The position numbers were made by a program, and so were the translations under genes. Shown here piece after piece: positions 18,823 through 26,898 of a stretch of DNA of 26,898 nucleotides (positions are counted from its first letter, which is position 1; every line of letters starts with the position of its first letter). Source of the DNA: Pelargonium cotyledonis. Taxonomy: Eukaryota > Streptophyta > Magnoliopsida > Geraniales > Geraniaceae. The notes under the pieces were generated by a model, which was not told the DNA's origin, searched no databases, and saw only the letters and a program-made list of their open reading frames with translations. The stretch lies in NCBI GenBank assembly GCA_036897625.1, contig JAYMTA010000557.1, forward strand, positions 1 to 26,898. The letters are read 5' to 3'.

Positions 18823-21722
18823 TTAGATAGTTGCATACCGCAGCTCTCTCAAAATGTTAGAACGATGAGGATCATGCACAGAGTACGCGTCACCGTAATC
18901 CAAGGCTCTTCCTGGCAGTCTTTCCATGAATATTTCATGAGGAAGTATGGGTCCTTCCATGAATCTTTCATAATGAAACTTGGTCCTTCGCGAATTGGGT
19001 AGGTAGAATCACCGCCGGTTCTTCCATATATAGAAGAGCCTATGTTGTTGAGCTTGACTCCTAGTGAACAATCTGAAACAGGGATGCTACTCCCAATGGA
19101 ACCAAATGAAGCAACAAGAGCTTGGAGAGATCTTTCCTCCCTTGAACGAAGGAATACGTTACTGATGCTTGTATCAGGACCAAATGAAGCAGACATCTGT
19201 TGCATTTGGAATGGAGCTTCTTGAAGTTGGTAAGATCTTTCATTTCTTGAATGAAGAGAGGTGTGACTCATTCTAGTACCAAAAGGTCGATAACCCAATG
19301 ATTCAAATCTACTGCAGCCGCGCAAAGTAGGCAAGCATTGAAGTTGGGATGGAACTTCATGAGGTTGTTGAGGTCTTCCATGATCAGTTGAATAACCAGG
19401 GATGTTCCTCATACTTATTGTACCAGAACCACACAGAACAGGCCATTGTTGCATTTTGGATGGAACTTCACAAGGTTGCTGAAATCTTCTATCCATTGAA
19501 TAACCAGGGATGTTACTCATACTCACACTCGTACCAGAACCACACGGAACAGGCCATTGTTGCATTTGGGATGGAACTTCACGAGGTATCTGAAATCTTC
19601 TATCCATCAAATAACCAGGGATGTTACTCATACTCATACTCGTACCAGAACCACACGGAACAGGCCATTGTTGCATTTGGGATGGAACTTCACGAGGTAT
19701 CTGAAATCTTCTATCCATCAAATAACCAGGGATGTTACTCGTACTTATAGTACCGGAACCACACAGAACAGGCCATTGTTGCATTTCGGATGGAACTTCA
19801 TGAGGTTGCAGAATTCTTCTGTCCATTAAGTAACCAGTGATGTTACTCATACTTGTAGTACTGGAATCGCGCGGAACAGGCCATTGTTGCATTTGAGATG
19901 GAACTAGAGGCTGGTTAGAATTCACATCCTTGGAACATATGTGTGCCTTCACCTCAGACTTCTTAGCTGAGGGAGAGAATCTGAACATGAAGGTACTACA
20001 CTTACCCAAAGGAAATGGCTCGTCACACCTTGAACCATCCCCTCTCTTATTGCTATAACCCGGATAGTCCTCTTTCTTGAAATTTACGCACTCAATCAGT
20101 GCTAAAGAGTTTGGCAAGTTCCTCGAGGTTCCAACAGCAGAATGGAGGTGTAGTTTTGTGGTTCACGTGAACTTCACCATTTGCTCGTAACATGCCACGA
20201 GCATTTGTAAAGAAGCAATACACAAGTTACTTATGCTTGCTGCAAAAAGAAAAGGCATGTGTAAAGATAACATATATGATCTCACAATAAATATACACAT
20301 ACATTTATTACCATATAGAACCTTACAAACAAAAAATGATGAAACATTCTAGAACACTTTCATTCCATCCCCATGCAAGCTTAACATGAGCATTAATGTA
20401 ATGGCGAGGAGTCCAACCATACAAATTTATACAAGTGAATTAAAGGTCATTGTTCAAACTTATTTCTAAATTAAAAAACATATATATCAATTATTAATAT
20501 GAAATCATGTCTTCTACACACATATAAGCATCATTGCATATCCCAATTATGAAGAGATGAAACAATCTACATTGATTTGATTGTATAATGTAAGAAGATA
20601 AAAAGGGATTTCGAATTTTCCTAGTCTCAACTCTCAACTCTCAACTGAATTCTGAAATCCATTGTTTTGGACATGCCACAGGTTGCATACATAAGATTTT
20701 TTCGATGCAAACAATCATCAATAAAAACAGTATAGCAGCATTTATCAATATGAATCATAAGTTAGCATCTTACTTGATCAGACGAATGTCATCTTCTTTC
20801 CCACCGAATCCAGCATGAGGGAAGCTGAATATAATACGGTCGAATTTCTGCATCTTCAAATCAGTATGGAACTTCATTTTGGCTGCATCTACTCTATGTA
20901 TATGAGATCCCCCCCAGCTGCTCTAACCTTTCCAAATTGGATTTTGCATTTTTGTACTTCCTAGTCACGTCATCTGGTTGAACAATTTGCTCATCAATCA
21001 TCATATGTGTGTGTAGTTGAAAAATAGTCAAACATAAGAGGATCTAAAACAAACAACTAGAATAGCTAGTAGAACCACTTTATAAATATCATACATAAGA
21101 AAACGGACAACAAAATATAATGATTCAGTTCTTGAATAAACGGTATAATTGAAAATGTAAAAATTATAGTTGGCAAACAAAAAGTTATTTCCTACAAAAA
21201 AGCCTTGCTCACATTATGGGTTGAACAAAAATAGTTCTTTCCTTGGTTTATCAGTTATCACACAGAAACTCGATCAAAATGTAAAAACCCAATTTTCTAA
21301 TTTTAAACCCTAACATCCAAAAAAATCAACCAAACAGAGAATTCCCATCCATGCAGTTTGAGAAAAAGGTGATACATAGAAGCAGAAAAACCAAACCCTA
21401 GTCACTGATCCCAAAAAGAAACGATTTTTTACTTGGCGTCCAAGTAAACGAAACTAAACCCACATACCCAAAAATCAATACCATGAACAGATTCACTATA
21501 CAGAAACCTACAGAGCAAAAGAGCCGAGAGGGTACCAAAAGAATCGAGAGAAGAAGCAACAATGTTGGAAGCAGAGCCAAAAGACATAGCCAGACTCAGA
21601 GAAAACGAAAAGTCTCCTTCACCAACCAGCAGTATTCGATGATTCGACGAGTAGTGATTTACCCATTTCTCTTCTTCGTCACTGTCGATTCCTTTCTTTG
21701 CATTTTCTTCACTCACCGCCAT
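18823..21722 (-). pseudogene. DUF2431/BMT5-like methyltransferase copy 4 (long type, repeat-bearing tail, decayed)
   Basis: Exons are 21536-21722, 20774-20973 and from 20239 down to a stop at 18849 or 18823. Exon 1 is intact (MAVSEENAKKG, EEEKWVNHYSSNHRI, LLVGEGDFSFS). Exon 2 carries one extra G in a run of seven (plus C run 20909-20915), giving a stop at 20894-20896 and about 88 residues. Exon 3 has TAA (20227-20229) where copy 2 has GAA, and about five bases are missing near 20111-20118 relative to copy 2. After that the frame is open for 422 codons: EDYPGYSNKRGDGSRC, KKSEVKAHICS, then a long tail with five 36-37-residue repeats. Near 18960 a neighbouring frame gives a plausible ending (GRALDYGDAYSVHDPHRSN, stop at 18823), so another shift may exist. 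At least three lesions make a full-length product unlikely. Confidence 0.78.
19345..19915 (-). repeat. In-frame tandem repeat (108/111 bp) in the tail of DUF2431 copy 4
   Basis: The marker ggccattgttgcat recurs at 19441, 19552, 19663, 19771 and 19879, giving spacings of 111, 111, 108 and 108 bp. Each unit encodes 36-37 residues of the pattern VPSQMQQWPVPCGSG, then S-rich, then NIPGYLMDRRF and a P-R/H-E ending. A sixth, diverged unit lies at about 19330-19440. All spacings are multiples of three and the frame stays open, so the repeats expanded under coding constraint. Copy 2 lacks them. Confidence 0.85.
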
Positions 21723-23018
21723 TTTCTTCTCCTTGCAGTTGCAGGTGCAGAGACATAGAATGGTGATTTTAGCTTTGTGTCCTTTTAGCTTCGTGTTTTA
21801 CTCGGAAATTCAATACTAAAAGTTCTAAAATACCCTTGTTAATGGTTTAAACTACAGCCTGCCACTGATTATTTGTGATGGGATTGCGGCAGAATTTGCA
21901 GGAGCAGGGAGGGGTAATTTCGTCAGAAACTAAATTGCCGTTATCGTTGTCTCGATTTTCAAATTAAGATTTTGCTTGATTTTCTCTCGTACTTAATGAA
22001 AGAGTTTGAATCAAAGATTTTAATCCAATATTAAATTTATTTGTAAACGAACCACCAATACCATTAAAATTATTCATAAGGGAAACTAAACAAAAATTCG
22101 AGTTTAATGAACATACTACATTGGAGTGGTAGGGGAAAAATTGAAGTCCGTCTTTTGTGTTTCATGGTCTAGTTTGTGACGAGAAATTCGAACTCAGTGT
22201 TCCTCAATCAAACCAAAGTGAAAGGCGATGAAGGAAAAAGAATGTTAGACAATTTAGAAATTGATGATTCGAGTATGGTAGCAATCGGTTCTTCCATAGG
22301 AATAATTCTTTCCTTACAATTTAAGTGACGTCAAATTCAAGATTCTCAATAGGTCATCTCAAACAATACACATTTATGTGAAGGTATTCTCTTCGAATTC
22401 CTTCTTATGAACTTCGGGCATCTATGTCAGTATTTGTTTTTCTTCTAGTATTACTCTTTGACATGATTTAGTTAACCGGATTGTACATTAATTGAAATAA
22501 AATATAATGAGGTGTTCAGTCAAACTCAAAAAAGAGGATGTAAGATTTTGTTGAAATTAGCTTTTCGGGATTGAGATTCACTTAGTCAAATATGATATCC
22601 CTCGATAGGGAGCTTCGTGAGGAGTTTCATTCATCTTTTCCCAAGAGAATATGTACTCACTCTAAGTCTCGTGTCTATTGATTGTCTATGAAGATAAAAA
22701 TACCTCCTTTATAATATGAGTACAAATCACATGATCCGCCATAATAAGATATTTACACTAATAAATGGCGTGGGAGAGAGCGTAACGGGAGAAAAATGAG
22801 CTTGAATCTAAAAACTGAGGTGCGTAGAGTATGAGACGCACAGTTTGCAGAACACTTAACAAATCCAAGAACTAACTAAATAATTGAGTTGAGAGAGCAC
22901 GAATGTCACTAACAATCATATTGACACTTGACTCCTACCGTTGTGCTTATGAAACTAATTATTTAGTATCATATCAAGTTTTGGAAACAAATAATAGAAG
23001 GGATTGTATGTTAATTAA
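21723..23018. other. 5' flank of DUF2431 copy 4 and gene-free DNA
   Basis: No clear TATA box was found ahead of copy 4. The stretch 22570-22850 reads like a decayed dispersed repeat, but no ends could be set. No genes were seen. Confidence 0.4.
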
Positions 23019-23540
23019 AAGGGCTAAATGATTTTGCCTCATTTCGACCAACATTTTTTTTGGAATTTAGCGCATAGTTAGTGTTTCGTCTTGTTGAGTC
23101 CCTACAAGTAAACCATTTTATTATTAATTAAATTAACTGTTGTAGTTGATTTTCAGGTGTCACGTTAGCATTTGTTGACATGTCATCACACCACTTTAGA
23201 TACGAAGTCCACGTGTGCATGCCACATTATGGTATCGTTTTATTTTTTCATTATTCACAATTGAGCCGTCACCGCTATGACTGTCTATAACGACACAATT
23301 TTGGTTGTATGTGACGTAAAATAAATAAATTAAACACACCGTTTTGCTTGATGTACGCATGGGTACGCTGTAATTGATGTGGCATGCTGACGTGTCAACA
23401 AATGCTGACGTGTCAACAAATGCTGACGTGTCAACAAATGCTGACGCGACACTTAAAAATCAACTTCAATTAATAAAGTAAGTTTAATTAATACAAAGTG
23501 GTTTATAGGGGTTCAAACAAGGCAAAATCCTAATTAGGGG
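23019..23540. mobile_element. Long-inverted-repeat MITE-like element (family unassigned)
   Basis: Two arms, about 23085-23184 and 23424-23527, are imperfect reverse complements over about 100 bp. For example, gttagcatttgttgacatgtc on the left pairs with gacgtgtcaacaaatgctgac on the right, and aaaccattttattattaatt pairs with a similar block. Weaker pairing extends outward (ttttgcctc near 23034 with ggcaaaatcc near 23521) and inward (cacgtgtgcatgccacatt at about 23211-23229 with atgtggcatgctgacgtg near 23377). There is no coding capacity. The structure fits a non-autonomous DNA transposon. Its exact ends and target duplication are unresolved. Confidence 0.6.
23384..23449. repeat. 18-bp tandem repeat with TGACGTG motif
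   Basis: Three exact copies of atgctgacgtgtcaacaa (23384-23401, 23402-23419, 23420-23437) are followed by a partial copy. They lie in the right arm of the inverted-repeat element; the left arm has only one equivalent. Each unit contains TGACGTG, the core sought by plant TGA/bZIP factors. Function is not shown. Confidence 0.9.
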
Positions 23541-23544
23541 ATAA

Positions 23545-23867
23545 ACCTTAATTAGTGAAGAACTCCCATTAGCGCGTCGTCTGACCCGTCACAATATGGT
23601 ACATTTGGCTTGCAAGAAACGACGCAACAACATTCAGCCGAACGCTCTAGTCACCACAAGAAGAATTTAATATGCTCTCTTCTCCTTCAATCATGCTCTT
23701 GATCATTTACATAACATATATATAGTCATAGATGCAGTTTGCATTTCTGGATTCGAAGGCCAATTTTAGCGGCACTCTCTTGTAATTGTTCCACCCGCCC
23801 CTAACCGTGGCTTTGTACTTTTATTCTTTCTTATTGAATAAAAGTATTACTTGCCGATAAAAAAAAA
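23545..23867 (+). mobile_element. LINE 3'-end fragment with poly(A)
   Basis: The stretch ending ggctttgtacttttattc, then ttattgaataaaagtattac and an A run (23858-23867), has the typical 3' end of a plant L1-type LINE on the plus strand. A possible 8-bp target repeat (gggataaa, near 23537-23544 and at 23868-23875) would set the 5' end near 23545. That limit is tentative, because it abuts the inverted-repeat element. Confidence 0.5.
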
Positions 23868-23999
23868 GGGATAAAGTAGAAAATTTTCAGTTCAGGAAGG
23901 CAAAACAATTTTTGCCTAATTTTATAAAATAAAATTCAGTGGCTGCAACATATGTCTATTTTATTGTTTGATATCATATTTTTGTTCAATTTTATATCA

Positions 24000-24189
24000 A
24001 GTGAATGTGTTTTATGTTTTTTTTTTCATATAAGTAATCAATACTTTTATTAAAAAGCTCAAGAGCGAATAAAACTACAACCAAAGAAAGTAGCGAATGA
24101 CAATAACTATCCCGACAAAGAAGTTGAAAGAGAGCACCATTGCTCAAAAGAAAAAGACTCAGACGAAGAGAGTGAATGTGTTTTATGTT
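24000..24189 (-). mobile_element. 5'-truncated LINE with perfect 19-bp target duplication
   Basis: agtgaatgtgttttatgtt occurs at 24000-24018 and at 24171-24189. Between the copies is a 152-bp insert that, on the minus strand, ends ttaataaaagtattgattac, then a short stretch and poly(A) (plus-strand T run from 24019). That tail resembles the LINE end at 23820-23867 (shared ataaaagtatt). The insert is far too short for any ORF, so it is a severely truncated L1-type copy. The perfect duplication points to a recent event. Confidence 0.85.
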
Positions 24190-24950
24190 GAAATATGAAG
24201 ATAATAAATTCACAAACAAATTGGAAGCAATCATTCATATTCTGAAAATATATCCAAATTCCGGCGAAATAAAATGGTGTTGATATTGGGTTCGTGTAGA
24301 AGAACAAAAAAGAAAAAGAATACAAATTCTGTATAAAAAAAACATATTCTGGCGAACACTTAAAGTTTTCGGCAACATTGCCAATCGTTCCATCTACTGG
24401 TTATTAGAATTATATCGATTGATTAATCATTAAATTTATTTAAATTTTAAAATTGAGTTTATTAATTTTGAAAAATGTTAAAATTGGTCAAACTCAATTA
24501 TATTTATTAAAAATTATTCGATACAATAGCTTTGGAATCGGTTTTATTTTAACGGAAACAAAAATATTAATTTTAGTTTGTACATGTGAATCATTTAAAA
24601 GTAAACCACTTAACACATGTGTAAAGTAATACAAATTTCTCATTTGAAAAAAAAAAAAGTATAAAATTTTCTAACCACAAGGTCAATCATAATATTTTCT
24701 TATTAACTATTCAAATTTAAGAATGTCAAAAAATTGTTTATATCATAGACCGTTCGATCTAGTCTCTCTCTACGGTTAAGATTGATTCAGAATCCAAAAA
24801 CAACACATTACTTGCTCGTTACATGAAACTGTGCAACGGCTAGTTTTATTTTTCTTTTTCTCCAAGCAATTATTTATTTTCTTTGTCTCCAAGCAATTGC
24901 ACTGTCATTGATAATCTTCTTCTTATTGCCCTTTCCCGCAAATTGCTGTG
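24190..24950. other. Gene-free DNA and upstream flank of a possible plus-strand gene
   Basis: AT-rich up to about 24780. At 24845-24900 the phrase ctccaagcaatt occurs twice about 35 bases apart within a CT-rich stretch, which is common just upstream of plant transcription starts. Confidence 0.4.
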
Positions 24951-24963
24951 GCATTTTTCTCGC

Positions 24964-24971
24964 TCTATAAA
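24964..24971 (+). promoter_or_regulatory. TATA box of a possible plus-strand gene
   Basis: ctataaag lies in a CT-rich setting, with a leader-like exon and a splice donor downstream. This predicts a transcription start near 24995. Confidence 0.45.
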
Positions 24972-24994
24972 GTGATCTTCACATTCTCCATAAA

Positions 24995-25175
24995 CGCTGT
25001 TCTTCCGGATTTTAGAGAGTGCAAGCGCCACAGAGTAGACTTCACTGTTTGGATTTTGGAAGACCCAATAAACGGCGTGGGTCTGAATTCTCCGACAAGG
25101 GGGTTCTTATCGGAGAGCAAGTGGACGTTGCCGCCGATGAATAAAGCCGATTGACAACTTTCATATCATCAGAAG
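24995..25175 (+). other. Probable 5' leader exon of a gene running off the right edge
   Basis: This stretch is richer in GC than its surroundings and ends catcagaag, followed by gtgcgtgctttctct, a good donor. A T-rich intron-like region follows, with phrases typical of plant first introns. A 68-codon frame (24948-25154) crosses the TATA box, so it is unlikely to be the protein. The coding exons would lie beyond 26898, and the product is unknown. Confidence 0.4.
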
Positions 25176-26385
25176 GTGCGTGCTTTCTCTCTCCCCTCTC
25201 TTTCTTCTTGAATTAATATCAACTGGTTTAGATTCTTAGGTTTTTGGTACAAACCTTCATTTAAATAGTTGATAGATAATAACTAGTTAGTGATTTGGAT
25301 TAGAATTTCTGATAATTATCTTTGCAGATATATATTTGAGTTTATTTGTATTAGTTTGAATAGCTTTAGAGATTATAAATAGGGAGCTAGCAATAGTAAT
25401 AGGGATGTTGAATATTGTAATGGCTTTGGCCTCTTCTCTACAATCTCCTATTCTACAGTCTCTTCCCGTCTATTGAATCTTTCCATCTCGGATTGATTTT
25501 CTATATGCTGTAATCTTGTTTCATCAATAAAATTACAGTAGTCTTATTCTCTTTCTCATCTCACTCTATATTTCTTGATATCGGGTTATCAAACCCGTTC
25601 CAGTTTTCGTGGAGATTTGCTGGGTCTGAATTTGAAGTTGTATCTAATTTCATGTTCAATTTGGGTCTTGTTTCTCTCCCTCTCTTCTTCACCTTCAACG
25701 TTTACGTCGATTGCTTTGAATTTGATTTCATGTTTTGTTTTGGTTTATTCCTTTTTTGGAACCCTAATTGTCAATTTTCAATTTCGATTCTCGATTTTGC
25801 CTTTTTCAAGGTCTCTGCTGTGCTCTGGTTCGTCTGTTTCTATCAATTGGTATGTTTTGTATCTGGTATATTTGGGTTTTGTTTGTTTGTTTGTTTGTTT
25901 GGTTGCTGAGAAAATTGACCAGCGAATTTGATTGAAAATTTTGCAATTGATTCCTAATCCTAACTTCTTGCAAAAGTCTCTTCTTTTTCTTTTATTTTTG
26001 TCTCTGTTGCTGAATTCTAATTTCCCCCTTTTTAATTTTCTTTTCGGGCAATTTGTAATTTGAACTTCTGGTGAATTGAATTGATTGTTGGGTTGATATC
26101 ATTGCTCCAATTTGTGCAATTGTCGGTTGTTCTTAGAGTATTGACTAGATAAGAACACAGCGTTGTTAGAATTGACAGGACATTGACTCTCAATTTAGCT
26201 ATTTCTTCTCGGGTCTGTATAAGATTATCAATGTCTATACTTGCTAATCTTTGAATTTGATGATATGATGATCTTATCATTATTTATTAAGAATCTGTTC
26301 TCTCTCAATTGAGGTTTTTTAAACTTATCACCAATGCACATGTCTTCTATACCATGTAAATAACCAACTCAACTAAAAATTTAAC
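25176..26385. other. Intron-like T-rich region
   Basis: T-rich sequence after the donor at 25176. The plus-strand frames at 25575-25931 are low-complexity Phe/Leu/Ser strings that reflect composition. A (GTTT)n run lies at about 25877-25899. No acceptor or coding exon could be chosen. Confidence 0.4.
25290..25590 (+). mobile_element. Possible solo LTR of a Copia-type retrotransposon (fossil)
   Basis: The order of a TATA-like attataaatagggagc (near 25373), a stretch of about 130 bases, and a polyadenylation-like aataaaatt (near 25528), followed by a short CT-rich end and a primer-site-like stretch, resembles a Copia LTR. No internal region, second LTR or target duplication was found. It would be an old, incomplete relic inside the putative first intron. 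Its limits are approximate. Confidence 0.3.
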
Positions 26386-26392
26386 TTGATTG

Positions 26393-26898
26393 CTCCGTGA
26401 CGACCGCGTCCGTGACGACCGCTTAGAGTGTTGCTCCGTGACGACCGCGTAGAGTGTTGCTCCGTGACGACCGCGTAGAACGTTGCTCCGTGACGACCGC
26501 ATAGAACGTTTCTCCGCGATGACCGCATAGAACGCTGCTCCGTGATGACCGCGTAGAACGTTGCTCCGTGACGACCGCGTGGAGCGTTGCTTCGTGATAA
26601 TCCCATATAGCATCGTTCCGTGATAGTCTTGTAGACCGTTCCGTGATAGTTCCGTAGAGCACCGTTCCGTGATAGTCCCGTAGAGCACCGTTCCGTGATA
26701 GTCCCGTAGAGCATCCCTTCGTGATAGTCCCGTAGAGCATCCCTTCGTGATAGTCCCGTATAGCATCGTTCCGTGATAGTCTCGTGTAGCATCGTTCCGT
26801 GATAGTCTCGTAGAGCATCGTTTTGTGATAGTCCCGTAGAGCATCGTTCCGTGATTGTCCCGTAGAGCATCGTTCCGTGAATGTCCTGTAGAGCCCAG
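26393..26898. repeat. 26-bp minisatellite, about 20 units, two subtypes, open at the window edge
   Basis: Units begin ccgtga or a close variant. Eight units at the left (to about 26595) are of the type ccgtgacgaccgcgtagaac plus gttgct. The next twelve are of the type ccgtgatagtcccgtagagc plus atcgtt. One unit is 23 bp and the first is cut short. The array is much richer in GC than its flanks. Three overlapping minus-strand frames of 131-165 codons exist only because 26 is not a multiple of three and the unit lacks stops, so they are not called as genes. Confidence 0.92.

Noticed and set aside
19349-19829. Plus-strand frames of 90 and 133 codons with repeats
   Set aside because: They are antisense shadows of the repeat-bearing tail of DUF2431 copy 4.
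25575-25931. 118-codon plus-strand frame rich in Phe, Leu and Ser
   Set aside because: It is a low-complexity result of T-rich intron-like DNA, and the overlapping second frame looks the same.
26347-26870. Three overlapping minus-strand frames of 131-165 codons
   Set aside because: They are the three readings of one stop-free 26-bp tandem repeat. There is no domain, and the overlap follows from the period.
1-26898. CRISPR array, operon, prophage or bacterial defence system
   Set aside because: Spliced plant-type genes, AT-rich intergenic DNA and plant transposons fill the window. The tandem repeats lack unique spacers.

Overview
The window looks like nuclear DNA of a flowering plant, most likely a eudicot. 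It is AT-rich, its genes have short introns with GT..AG borders, and all the recognisable families are plant ones: a heavy-metal-associated isoprenylated protein (HIPP), a four-member BMT5-like/DUF2431 methyltransferase cluster, an FCS-like zinc finger (FLZ) relic, a plant L1-type LINE ORF1 and a Stowaway MITE. The genes were assembled by eye from splice sites and reading frames. No database was searched and the species cannot be named.

Layout. 1-5.1 kb is gene-free and carries three tRNA-headed SINE-like insertions on the minus strand; two of these have perfect target-site duplications. 5.2-6.6 kb holds an intact three-exon HIPP gene (minus) whose metal-binding cysteines are gone. 7.25-8.82 kb is a solo LINE ORF1 insertion (minus) bracketed by a perfect 13-bp repeat, with an open 353-codon frame. 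10.3-11.0 kb is a broken FLZ gene (plus), followed by a perfect 17-bp hairpin. 11.4-21.7 kb is a tandem array of four DUF2431 genes, all minus strand, in two subtypes that alternate long-short-long-short. The array therefore looks like a duplicated two-gene block. Only the short gene at 16.6-17.7 kb is intact. The long gene at 18.8-21.7 kb is decayed but keeps a long tail frame with five 36-37-residue repeats. A Stowaway MITE sits in the last intron of the 11.4-13.3 kb copy.

23.0-24.2 kb is a transposon graveyard: a long-inverted-repeat MITE with an 18-bp TGACGTG-containing array, a LINE 3' end (plus), and a 5'-truncated LINE (minus) with a perfect 19-bp target duplication. From 24.9 kb a TATA box, a leader-like exon and a GT donor suggest a plus-strand gene whose coding part lies beyond the window. 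A 26-bp minisatellite of 20 units fills the last 0.5 kb and runs off the edge.

Biologically, the window joins a HIPP of the degenerate-cysteine type with a birth-and-death cluster of Rossmann-fold methyltransferase-like genes. I see no microbial operon, CRISPR array or prophage, and no clearly new multi-gene system. The most unusual items are the alternating DUF2431 array with its repeat-bearing tail, the neighbouring cysteine-less HIPP, the open solo LINE ORF1, and the 26-bp array that is open in three frames.
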